DNA from: Oceanobacillus jeddahensis
Lineage (GTDB): Bacteria > Bacillota > Bacilli > Bacillales > Amphibacillaceae
Length of the DNA: 64,000 bases
Direction: 5' to 3'
Assembly (NCBI RefSeq): GCF_000750635.1
Contig: NZ_CCDM010000006.1
Location: 310,001-374,000, forward strand
Shown: piece after piece, positions 8,363 through 15,770 of the stretch
How the letters are laid out: each line of letters opens with the position of its first letter
Position numbering within the stretch: position 1 is the first letter of the stretch
Position numbers and translations under genes: made by a program
The notes under the pieces: generated by a model
What the model was told of the DNA's origin: nothing
What the model saw: the letters and a program-made list of their open reading frames with translations, nothing else
The model's database searches: none

Positions 8363-8662
8363 GTGAAAAAAGTAATAACCGGCATTACGCCAGTTTTGCT
8401 GCTTGTTCTTGCGTTAACATTCATGACTAACTATAAACAGTGGGATGATTTATCGGATACAGAACGATACCAAATCCAAAACTATGTAGAAGCAGCTGAA
8501 GCAGCAGATTCGGAGCCTGCTGATGCTCAGGAAGAAGAACAAGCTGAAAGTGATGTTGCCAGCGCAAATAATGAGGCTAATGATGAAGATCAGGATGATG
8601 AAGATCAGGATGAAGACCAGGACGAAGACAATAACACGGGTACTTCTGAAGCTGAGGAATAG
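8363..8662 (+). CDS. pgsE: Small membrane protein of the capsule operon, PgsE/CapE-like, with acidic tail
   Basis: 99 residues. One membrane segment (about 5-22), then a short WDDLSDTERYQIQNY region resembling the small PgsE/CapE proteins that close pgs/cap operons in Bacillus and stimulate polymer production. Those are about 50 residues. The extra length here is an almost purely acidic tail of DEDQ-like repeats (about 75-92), coded by degenerate 9-12-bp repeats at 8583-8632. GTG start with GGAGG at 8350-8354. Assignment rests on position, topology and size more than on sequence identity. Confidence 0.65.
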   Translation: MKKVITGITPVLLLVLALTFMTNYKQWDDLSDTERYQIQNYVEAAEAADSEPADAQEEEQAESDVASANNEANDEDQDDEDQDEDQDEDNNTGTSEAEE

Positions 8663-8670
8663 AATAATAG

Positions 8671-8705
8671 AAAAAGAGGTTCATATGTTGAGCCTCTTTT
8701 TTGTG
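8671..8705 (+). terminator. Terminator of the capsule operon
   Basis: AAAAAGAGG pairs with CCTCTTTTTT, with a 12-base loop and T-run. Confidence 0.85.
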
Positions 8706-8944
8706 CATATTCTTTTAATTAATTCAGATAATCAGAAGTCTGCTGATAACCGGTGCTGTTGTGAAATATATACTATGCTTATTTTCTTTAAAAGATATGC
8801 AAAGAGGTGTAAGTTATATTTACCGTTTGAAAGCAATGTATTCATTTATTTCGGGAATAAATATAAAATACACTGTATAGATATACATTATTTTTACTTT
8901 ATAGTATGATAGAAAATATTTACTTTTAAGGAGGATCGAGTGGA

Positions 8945-9577
8945 ATGGCATTATTCTTTACATATGTGATAGCTGGACTGGCGATTGCGATGCCGGTTGG
9001 AGCTATTACCGTAGAAATGACAAAGCAGGGGCTTAAAAATGGATTTATGCATGGCTGGGCTGTTGGATTAGGCGGAATGACAATCGATCTTGTCTTAATC
9101 GCCGCTCTATATTTAGGTTTAGCATCTATTTTGCAATTGCCTTTTATCCAAATACCTATGTGGCTGGTCGGCGCAATCTTTTTATTTCTGATTGGTTATG
9201 AATCGATTAAAAATGCAGATAGTGATATTACATTGGCGGGAGAAAAACCTGCTAAATCGATACGCTCCTCCTATCGAAATGGATTTCTTGTCGCCGTTTC
9301 ACCAGGAAATGTTGTATTTTGGCTGAGTGTTTTTGGAGCTGTTTTAAGTAATACATATAACCCGGATCAGCCTTCTAATTTTTTGCTTATTGCTGCGGGG
9401 ATTTTAACGGGAATTTTACTGCATGATATTGGGCTGCTGGCGATTGTCGCAACAACGAGAAAAGTAATGAACCGAAAAATGATCAAAGGATTTTCTATTA
9501 TTGCCGGCATCGTATTAATTTGCTTTTCCGGGTATTTTGTTTATGAATTTTTTAAGGTTATAACAGATATGATTTAG
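8945..9577 (+). CDS. LysE/RhtB family amino-acid exporter
   Basis: 210 residues with six hydrophobic segments. The N-terminal GLAIAMPVGAITVEMTKQGL and the FLVAVSPGNVVFWLSVFGA stretch in the middle are LysE-superfamily hallmarks. It probably exports an amino acid or analogue by proton antiport; the substrate is not readable. ATG start ten bases after AAGGAGG. Monocistronic. The 280 bases between it and the capsule operon contain that operon's terminator and no other gene. Confidence 0.85.
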   Translation: MALFFTYVIAGLAIAMPVGAITVEMTKQGLKNGFMHGWAVGLGGMTIDLVLIAALYLGLASILQLPFIQIPMWLVGAIFLFLIGYESIKNADSDITLAGEKPAKSIRSSYRNGFLVAVSPGNVVFWLSVFGAVLSNTYNPDQPSNFLLIAAGILTGILLHDIGLLAIVATTRKVMNRKMIKGFSIIAGIVLICFSGYFVYEFFKVITDMI

Positions 9578-9620
9578 GTTATTTCACTTATATACGATTT
9601 TGCACCGGATTAAAAGCAGG

Positions 9621-10302
9621 TTAATCCTTTGCATCAAGTGCTATCCATGAAATGAGATAAATTAGGAAGCTTATCATAAGACTGCCTCCTATCGTGCCGA
9701 TAACCAACGTTTGAAAGATTTTGATATCTGTAAAGAATAAACTTATTCCAAAACAGAGAAAAAGAAGAATAATCCATAAGGGTATCAACATTTTATCACG
9801 GAGAACCGCCCGTAAAACTCTCGCCACAAAATAAAGAGCGAAAATAAATTAATTTAGGCGGGAGATAACGGGCGCTACCTCCCTGAATCACTTAGGCTAA
9901 TTCAGTGGGAGAATTGAGGAAGCAGACTAAGTTCGCGACGTCCTGTCGCAACGTCTGCACTAGCACATCCTGTGCGTCGAAAAACTCCCACTGAATGAAG
10001 TTTCGTTTTATAGGTGATCAAACTGGCTTTTTTTCGAGATTAGCTCTTCTCGTTCATCTTCCGTACTAAATTCTCCTTTTTTGGTACTATAGCCTTCATT
10101 ATTCCTTTTCTTTCCATATAAAAATCGGGCAATACCAAAAAGGATAACCCATCCTAAAAGCAGAAACCAAAAAATGTCGAATTCAAAAGAAGATGGAGCC
10201 TTCATTTACTGTAGCAGTAAGAACCGTTTGAATCATTCCTAAGGTTAATAGCAATATTGTAATGATATTTCCCGTTTGCTCAAAAATAATTTTCTTTATA
10301 GC
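9621..10302 (-). pseudogene. Broken four-segment membrane protein gene (frameshift plus repeat insertion)
   Basis: Three pieces of one gene can be joined. Reading leftwards, a frame from 10299 encodes IIFEQTGNIITILLLTLGMI and ends in EGSIFF plus a stop at about 10184. One extra T there throws the frame. The next frame continues EFDIFWFLLLGWVILFGIAR to EELISKKSQFDHL and stops in a repeat copy at 10012. Beyond the repeat LIPLWIILLFLCFGISLFF continues in a matching phase to the stop at 9621. The restored protein would be about 150 residues with about four membrane segments. It sits directly after an XRE-like regulator, a common pairing in Firmicutes. No start codon is left. Confidence 0.75.
9791..10012 (+). 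repeat. Structured repeat family, full-length copy C, inserted in a gene
   Basis: About 222 bp from TTTTATCACGG to CGTTTTATA. The first hairpin is CGCCCGT..CTCTCGCC with GGCGGGAG..ACGGGCG; copy C keeps the pairing where its bases differ from copy A. The third arm is short (GCGACGTCCTGTCGCAACGT). It separates two halves of one membrane-protein reading frame, which is direct evidence that the family transposes or is otherwise copied. Confidence 0.9.
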
Positions 10303-10306
10303 AAGA

Positions 10307-10516
10307 TCAGTCCTCCTCTAAATAAAAGATAGCGTTAATATCTATTTCCAGTACTTCTGCTATTTGCAATGCCAATAATAAAGAAGGTGTATAATTACCT
10401 TTTTCCAAAGAAACAATCGTTTTTCTGGATACACCGACCTTATTTGCCAGTACTTTCTGTATCATCTTTTTTTGCTGAAATGTCTCATATCGTTGTTTTG
10501 TCAGAGATTCGTATGT
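10307..10516 (-). pseudogene. Decayed XRE-type helix-turn-helix regulator without start codon
   Basis: An open frame on the minus strand encodes KVLANKVGVSRKTIVSLEKG, then NYTPSLLLALQIAEVLEID and ends INAIFYLEED. This is the near-complete single-domain XRE/Cro fold of the short regulators (about 65-70 residues) that precede small membrane proteins. There is no ATG, GTG or TTG between the upstream stop (10517-10519) and the middle of the DNA-binding domain, and no ribosome site. The following membrane-protein gene is also broken. A CTG start at 10504 cannot be fully excluded. Confidence 0.65.
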
Positions 10517-10541
10517 TTAGACAAAACGAATATGTTTTGAT

Positions 10542-10561
10542 ATTGTCATAAAAGTGACAAT
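10542..10561. promoter_or_regulatory. Inverted repeat between the XRE remnant and bdbD
   Basis: ATTGTCA, six bases, TGACAAT: a perfect 7-bp dyad in the divergent intergenic region. It may be the old operator of the XRE regulator. Nothing shows that it acts on bdbD. Confidence 0.35.
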
Positions 10562-10700
10562 CAAATAGATGTACGAATGGAAAAAATGATGTATATTGGT
10601 ACTGTATTTAAATTTTTGTTACAAACTTACTTTTTGTAATGTCAGGCTGAGTAAAATGACATTTATATGTTATATTTACATAGATAGGAGAGATGTTTAT

Positions 10701-11387
10701 ATGAAAAAATCGCCATTAAAAGTGATCGTAACGATAACGTTAATTGTTGTAGCGCTTTTGGTTTTACTGGTTGTATTGGTAAACCGGGACTCAGAATCGT
10801 TTGGAAGGGAATTTGATGAGGCACCATCTACAGAAGGACAGCCAACCTATGGAGATTCAGATGCTCCAGTAACTGTGGTAGAGTTTGGAGATTATAAATG
10901 TCCTGGCTGTAAAGTATGGGATGAAAGTATTTTTCCGCAATTGGAAGCGGACTATATAGATAATGGAGATGTGCAATTTTCATATGTCAATGTATTGTTC
11001 CATGAAAATGAGTCAGTATTAGCTTCATTGGCCGCGGAAGCTGTCTATGCGCAGAATCCAGAGGCGTATTGGGATTTTCACCATGCCCTTTTTGAGGACC
11101 AGCCAGAAAATCAGCAGGCAGTATGGGTAACAACCGATAAAATAGAGGAAATTGCTGATGGTATCGAGGAGATTGATACAGAGGCATTAATGGAAGATGT
11201 TGAAGAGGCGTTAGCTGACGATATAGAAAGTAATCCGCTTATGAATGAACTTGTAATAGATGATGATTTGAGAAAAGAATTTGAAGTCGACTCCACTCCA
11301 ACGATTATGATTAATAATGTGATGGTAGAAGATCCATTTGATTACGAGGTTATCCAGGACGCTATTGATGAAGCGTTAGGTGAGTAA
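10701..11387 (+). CDS. bdbD: Thiol-disulfide oxidoreductase BdbD (DsbA family)
   Basis: 228 residues. N-terminal membrane anchor (about 8-27), then an extracytoplasmic DsbA-like thioredoxin fold with active site C67-P-G-C70 in FGDYKCPGCKVW and the cis-proline loop VDSTPTIMIN near the C-terminus. It introduces disulfides into exported proteins and is reoxidised by BdbC, encoded directly downstream. A frame begins at 10596, but the ATG at 10701 follows TAGGAGAG and precedes a normal signal anchor, so I take that start. The surface is very acidic, as expected of a salt-tolerant host. Confidence 0.93.
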   Translation: MKKSPLKVIVTITLIVVALLVLLVVLVNRDSESFGREFDEAPSTEGQPTYGDSDAPVTVVEFGDYKCPGCKVWDESIFPQLEADYIDNGDVQFSYVNVLFHENESVLASLAAEAVYAQNPEAYWDFHHALFEDQPENQQAVWVTTDKIEEIADGIEEIDTEALMEDVEEALADDIESNPLMNELVIDDDLRKEFEVDSTPTIMINNVMVEDPFDYEVIQDAIDEALGE

Positions 11388-11388
11388 A

Positions 11389-11811
11389 ATGAATAAACTG
11401 GACATGAGACAGCTTTATATGTATTTTGCCTGGGTTGTTTCTCTGATTGCCACCTTAGGAAGTCTTTATTTTAGTGAAATAAAAGGGTATATACCATGTG
11501 AATTATGCTGGTATCAACGAATTGCAATGTATCCGTTGGCCTTTATTCTGGGAGTAGCAACGTTTAAACAGGAATTTACGATTAAAAAATATGTACTGCC
11601 TATTGCCATCATCGGCTGGGGTATCTCGCTGTATCATTACCTTCAGCAAAAAGTACCGGGGTTTGCTCCAATAAAGCCGTGTGTGGGTGGTGTGCCTTGT
11701 GATGCAGAGTATATTAATTGGTTCGGTTTTATGACGATACCATTTTTAGCTTTGATTGCTTTCACTCTAATTATTATTTTTATGCTGCTTATGAAATCGA
11801 ATAAAAAGTAA
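11389..11811 (+). CDS. bdbC: Disulfide bond formation protein BdbC (DsbB family)
   Basis: 140 residues with four membrane segments. Two redox cysteine pairs are present: C37/C40 in CELCWYQR and C98/C104 in the second extracytoplasmic loop (KPCVGGVPCD). DsbB-type proteins reoxidise the DsbA partner and pass electrons to quinone. The frame has a GTG at 11380 and an ATG at 11389. AGGTGA just before the ATG, inside the end of bdbD, favours the ATG, one base after the bdbD stop. Same operon, with a strong terminator behind. Confidence 0.93.
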   Translation: MNKLDMRQLYMYFAWVVSLIATLGSLYFSEIKGYIPCELCWYQRIAMYPLAFILGVATFKQEFTIKKYVLPIAIIGWGISLYHYLQQKVPGFAPIKPCVGGVPCDAEYINWFGFMTIPFLALIAFTLIIIFMLLMKSNKK

Positions 11812-11812
11812 G

Positions 11813-11848
11813 AAACAGCCGCCGGAAAACTTTTCGGCGGCTGTTTTG
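11813..11848 (+). terminator. Terminator of bdbDC
   Basis: AAACAGCCGCCG pairs with CGGCGGCTGTTTT. The GC-rich stem makes this one of the strongest hairpins in the window. Confidence 0.9.
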
Positions 11849-11936
11849 TGTAAAAGCGCAATATCATACAAGAAAGTACATGGACTATTTGTTAGTTTAG
11901 AAGAAGATAAAGTAATGGAAAGAGGGAGGCGCACGT

Positions 11937-12764
11937 ATGCCAGATGAAACGCGAACCATTTATTTGGATCCGGATTTAGATGTGGAAGCATATCGTTTTA
12001 AAGGAATTACGCAAAAGTTTCCGGCGCATTTTCATGATTATTATGTGATTGGTTTTATCGAGGAAGGAGAGCGTGAATTGATCTGCCGGGGAGAAGAATA
12101 TGTTATTCAGCCCGGAGATGTACTTATTTTCAATCCTTATGATACGCACAGCTGTGAGCAGGTAGATGGAGGAACACTGGATTACCGCTGTATTAATGTA
12201 AATGCGAATGTGATGAAAAAAGCGATGTTTGAGATGAAAGGAGAGGAGGTTCTTCCCCGTTTTAAAGAAAATGTTTTGTATCAGAGTGAGGTATCATCTG
12301 CTTTAAAAGACATTCACGTGAAAATACTGGAGAAAGAAGAAGCATTCCAAAAAGAAGAACTGTTTCTTTATTTAATAGAAGAGCTTATTGAGATAAATTC
12401 AGACCTGACTATACCGGAAGAGGGGCTGGAATCTTCCCAAAAAGTGCAGGAAATCAGCAATTATTTAGAGGAGCATTATACTCAAAAAGTTTCATTACAG
12501 GCGTTAAGCGATTTAACAGGATGGAGCAAATACCATTTATTGAGAACCTTCACCAGACAAAAAGGAATTTCTCCTTACAGCTATTTGGAAACGGTTCGGG
12601 TTAATCACGCAAAAAAAATGTTAGAACAAGAAATTAAGCCAATTGAAGTTGCTTTTCTAACTGGGTTCAGTGATCAAAGTCATTTGACTAGATTTTTTAA
12701 GAGCATGATTGGATTAACACCAAAGCAATACATGAAGATTTTTGAAAAGAAAGGAGAGGTATAA
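11937..12764 (+). CDS. AraC family regulator with cupin sensor domain
   Basis: 275 residues. An N-terminal cupin-type sensor (about 20-100: FPAHFHDYYVIGFIEEGERE, PGDVLIFNPYDTHSCE) is followed by two AraC helix-turn-helix motifs at about 180-270 (LQALSDLTGWSKYHLLRTF and IEVAFLTGFSDQSHLTRFFK). GAGGGAGG lies seven bases before the ATG. It overlaps by one base a DUF2000 gene, which is followed by a LysE exporter. This three-gene set recurs in bacteria, and the regulator most likely controls the exporter. The effector is unknown, probably an amino acid or analogue. Confidence 0.88.
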   Translation: MPDETRTIYLDPDLDVEAYRFKGITQKFPAHFHDYYVIGFIEEGERELICRGEEYVIQPGDVLIFNPYDTHSCEQVDGGTLDYRCINVNANVMKKAMFEMKGEEVLPRFKENVLYQSEVSSALKDIHVKILEKEEAFQKEELFLYLIEELIEINSDLTIPEEGLESSQKVQEISNYLEEHYTQKVSLQALSDLTGWSKYHLLRTFTRQKGISPYSYLETVRVNHAKKMLEQEIKPIEVAFLTGFSDQSHLTRFFKSMIGLTPKQYMKIFEKKGEV

Positions 12765-13186
12765 TGCATTCGGTAGAAACGAAATGTGTTCTGGTTATTG
12801 ATGAAAATCTTCCTTTAGGATTAATTGCCAATACGGCAGCTATCCTTGGTGTAACACTAGGAAAGGAAGCACCTGAAATAGTAGGAGAGGATGTAGCTGA
12901 TTTGTCAGGAGTGGAGCATGCAGGAATTGTAAAAAACCCTATTCCTATCTTAAAAGGTGATACCGGACTGCTTCATCAATTAAGAGATAAGACAATGACA
13001 GATAAATTTTCAGATCTGACTGTCGTTGACTTTTCCAACGCGGCACAAAGATGTAAAACGTATGAGGAATACATAGCAAAGCTTCAGGAAAAATCGAAAT
13101 CAGATTATCAATACTATGGACTGGGGATTTATGGAGAAAAGAAAAAAGTGAATCGATTAACGGGCAGCCTTGCGTTATTACGGTAG
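12764..13186 (+). CDS. DUF2000 family protein
   Basis: 140 residues, soluble. LVIDENLPLGLIANTAAILG at about 9-28 and the GVEHAGIVKNPIPILKGD stretch are typical of DUF2000, a family with a peptidyl-tRNA hydrolase II-like fold and no settled function. The start ATG overlaps the AraC stop (TAATG), so the two are translationally coupled. The LysE gene follows after 18 bases. Its constant link with AraC and LysE genes suggests a role in handling the exported compound. Confidence 0.8.
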   Translation: MHSVETKCVLVIDENLPLGLIANTAAILGVTLGKEAPEIVGEDVADLSGVEHAGIVKNPIPILKGDTGLLHQLRDKTMTDKFSDLTVVDFSNAAQRCKTYEEYIAKLQEKSKSDYQYYGLGIYGEKKKVNRLTGSLALLR

Positions 13187-13204
13187 CTGGAAGGAGGATG
13201 CAGG

Positions 13205-13831
13205 ATGGATAATTTACTGGCATATCTCCTGATGGCATTGATGATGTCCATGTTGCCAGGGACAGATACCGTATTGGTGATGAAAAATACATTTAGCTAT
13301 GGTACAAGAGCTGGCTATTTTACCATACTCGGGATAGCGGCTGGACTCACTTTCTGGACGATGATTGCTGTTTTTGGTTTATCCATTGTCATTGCTCGAT
13401 CTGTTTTTCTTTTCAATACGATTAAATATCTTGGAGCTGTTTACCTCATTTATTTAGGTGTCAGGACTTTCATTTCAAGAGATACTTTTTCCATGGACAC
13501 GGTATCAGAGAAAAATGATCATAGAAAAACAGCAACATTTTATTATAAAGGTTCTTTTTTACAAGGATCTATCAGCAATATATTGAATCCGAAAACTGTT
13601 TTAGTGTATATCAGTTTTATGCCGCAATTTGTAGATTTAAGCGGGAATATTCATTTACAGTTAATTACTCTAGGTTTTATTCTTACATTAATTGCTGCTG
13701 GATGGTTTTTAATACTCATATATTTTTTAGATGCGATGAAGAGATGGTTGAAAAAACCACTATTACAAAAAATACTTCAAAAATGTACTGGAATTCTATT
13801 GATGGGTTTTGGGGTGAAAACAGTTATTTAA
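13205..13831 (+). CDS. LysE/RhtB family exporter
   Basis: 208 residues with five to six membrane segments. MMSMLPGTDTVLVMKNTFSY near the N-terminus and GSISNILNPKTVLVYISFMP in the middle are RhtB-type motifs. Ribosome site AAGGAGGATGCAGG before the ATG. It is third in the AraC-DUF2000-LysE unit and is presumably induced by its substrate through the AraC protein. It is not closely similar to the LysE protein at 8.9 kb. No clear terminator follows within 100 bases. Confidence 0.87.
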   Translation: MDNLLAYLLMALMMSMLPGTDTVLVMKNTFSYGTRAGYFTILGIAAGLTFWTMIAVFGLSIVIARSVFLFNTIKYLGAVYLIYLGVRTFISRDTFSMDTVSEKNDHRKTATFYYKGSFLQGSISNILNPKTVLVYISFMPQFVDLSGNIHLQLITLGFILTLIAAGWFLILIYFLDAMKRWLKKPLLQKILQKCTGILLMGFGVKTVI

Positions 13832-14039
13832 AACACGATTTTTATAAAAGATGCTTTGACAATTTATCATATTTCGTTCCTTTAACTTCCAAAAACAGAC
13901 AGCATTTGTGCATTTAAAACAAAAGATTTAAAATATTTGGGGACAGAAATGAATTTATTATATCGAATATGTTATGATGAGATATAATCCAAATACGGAA
14001 TTGGATGCTGGACAGAAAAGGTAAAGGAGTCAAAGGATC

Positions 14040-14534
14040 ATGACAGAAAAAGAATTAGAAATTTTGAGAATTATAGAAGAAGATGCGCGAATTGATTTAA
14101 ATACATTAGCGAAAATGACAAATATAAGTGAAGAAGAAATTAACGAGATTCTAAAAAAATTGGAGAAGATGAAAGTCATTTTAAACTATTCGGCAGTGGT
14201 GGATTGGAGTAAAGTGCCACAGGCTGAACAGGTGACAGCGATGATTGATGTGAAGGTAACCCCAAAACGAGGTGTTGGATTTGATGAGGTTGCAGAACGT
14301 ATTTACCGCTTTTCAGAGGTGCAGGCTTTATATCTTATGTCCGGAGCTTATGATCTTCAGGTAGTGATTGAAGGAAAGACGATGCAGGAGATTGCGCGCT
14401 TTGTTTCGGAAAAGCTATCATCAATAGATTCGGTGATTTCAACGACCACGCATTTTCAATTGAAGAAGTATAAGCATGACGGGATTATTTTTGAAGATGG
14501 CGAAGAAGATCGCAGAATTGTGGTGACACCATGA
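14040..14534 (+). CDS. alaR: Lrp/AsnC family regulator AlaR
   Basis: 164 residues. N-terminal winged helix (LNTLAKMTNISEEEINEILKKLE, about 20-42) and C-terminal RAM effector domain (about 70-145). Order and sequence match yugG-yugH of B. subtilis, now alaR-alaT, where AlaR activates the alanine transaminase gene in response to alanine. The stop overlaps the aminotransferase start by four bases (ATGA), so expression is coupled. The ribosome site is the weak AAAGGAG at 14023-14029. Confidence 0.85.
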   Translation: MTEKELEILRIIEEDARIDLNTLAKMTNISEEEINEILKKLEKMKVILNYSAVVDWSKVPQAEQVTAMIDVKVTPKRGVGFDEVAERIYRFSEVQALYLMSGAYDLQVVIEGKTMQEIARFVSEKLSSIDSVISTTTHFQLKKYKHDGIIFEDGEEDRRIVVTP

Positions 14535-15712
14535 GTCAAGTAAGTGTAAAAAACAAAAACCGTTTATCATCACGTATACAGGATATTAAGCCGTCCGGTA
14601 TCCGGAGGTTTTTTGATTTAGCTTCTTCGATGGATAATATTATTTCCTTAGGTGTTGGAGAGCCTGATTTTACAACACCGTGGAATATTCGTGAAGCCAG
14701 CATTTCCTCGATGGAAAGAGGGTTTACTGCCTATTCAGCAAATGCAGGCGTCCTTGAATTAAGGCAGGAAATTACAAAGTATATGGAGCGGCGTTTTGAT
14801 GTGGAGTATGATCCGGAAACAGAGGTGCTGGTAACTGTTGGAGCAAGTGAAGCGATCGATATTGGCTGCCGCGCTATTTTGGATCCTGGCGATGAAGTTA
14901 TTATTGTCGAACCCGGATTTGTATCCTATGCGCCGCTTGTATCCATGGCAGGTGGTGTTCCGGTTTCGGTAGGGACAAAAATAGAAGATGATTTTAAAGT
15001 ATCAGCGGAACAGATTCGGGCAGTGCTCACAGAAAAAACGAAAGCGTTAATGATCAGTTTCCCGAATAATCCTACTGGTGCTGTGATGTTAAAAGAAGAT
15101 CTGCAGGAAATAGCAACTTTAGCAGAAGAGCATGATTTGATTGTCTTTTCTGATGAGATTTATGCAGAATTAAGCTATGACCATAAACATGTCAGCTTTG
15201 CAGCGCTGGATGGGATGAAGGAGAGAACGATTTTAATTTCCGGATTTTCCAAGGCTTTTGCGATGACAGGCTGGCGCTTGGGCTTTGTGATGGCACCGCC
15301 CGATTTGTTAGCAGCCATGCTGAAGCTGCATCAGTATAGCTTAATGTGTGCACCGACAATGGCGCAATATGGAGCGTTAGAGGCTTTGAAGAGCGGGATG
15401 GATGATGTAGAGAGAATGACGCAATCCTATAAGCAGAGACGCGGATTTTTTGTAGAGTCTTTTGCAGAAATGGGCTTAGCATGCCATATGCCTGGAGGCG
15501 CATTTTATGCATTTCCGTCGATTAAAGCTACTGGATTAACTTCTGAAGAATTTGCGGAAAAATTATTATATGAAGAGCATGTCGCTGTCGTGCCGGGGGA
15601 TATTTTCGGCGCTGGCGGAGAGGGCCATATTCGCTGCTCCTATGCGACTTCCATGGAAAACTTGCAGGAAGCGACGAAGCGGATGAATCGTTTTGTGAGT
15701 AAATATCTGTAG
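14531..15712 (+). CDS. alaT: Class I/II aminotransferase, AlaT-type alanine transaminase
   Basis: 393 residues, fold type I PLP enzyme. Substrate-binding ISLGVGEPDFTTPWNIREA at about 37-55, the SFPNNPTGAVM motif, the FSDEIYAELSYD Asp/Tyr pair and the PLP lysine in ISGFSKAFAMTGWRLGF are all present. It interconverts alanine/2-oxoglutarate and pyruvate/glutamate if the alaT assignment by synteny with alaR holds. The generic annotation would be aspartate-type aminotransferase. A terminator follows at once. Confidence 0.88.
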   Translation: MSQVSVKNKNRLSSRIQDIKPSGIRRFFDLASSMDNIISLGVGEPDFTTPWNIREASISSMERGFTAYSANAGVLELRQEITKYMERRFDVEYDPETEVLVTVGASEAIDIGCRAILDPGDEVIIVEPGFVSYAPLVSMAGGVPVSVGTKIEDDFKVSAEQIRAVLTEKTKALMISFPNNPTGAVMLKEDLQEIATLAEEHDLIVFSDEIYAELSYDHKHVSFAALDGMKERTILISGFSKAFAMTGWRLGFVMAPPDLLAAMLKLHQYSLMCAPTMAQYGALEALKSGMDDVERMTQSYKQRRGFFVESFAEMGLACHMPGGAFYAFPSIKATGLTSEEFAEKLLYEEHVAVVPGDIFGAGGEGHIRCSYATSMENLQEATKRMNRFVSKYL

Positions 15713-15715
15713 ACA

Positions 15716-15762
15716 AAAACCCGCCTATTGTTTTTAAATTGAAACAATAGGCGGGTTTTTCT
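15716..15762. terminator. Bidirectional terminator alaT / aldo-keto reductase
   Basis: AAAAACCCGCCTATTGTTT pairs with AAACAATAGGCGGGTTTTT, a 19-bp near-perfect stem serving both convergent genes. Confidence 0.9.
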
Positions 15763-15770
15763 TTAAACAA

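Noticed and set aside
8523..8909. 128-residue frame over the end of the PgsE-like gene
   Set aside because: Shadow of the acidic repeat in another phase; it reads through the operon terminator.
9621..9827. A 68-residue gene starting inside the repeat (MARVLRAVLRDK)
   Set aside because: Its first 12 residues are repeat sequence and there is no ribosome site; it is better read as the tail of the interrupted membrane-protein gene.
10008..10205. A 65-residue gene (MKAPSSFEFD)
   Set aside because: Upstream bases encode a matching N-terminal part in another phase, so the ATG is internal to a frameshifted gene; the stop comes from the repeat.
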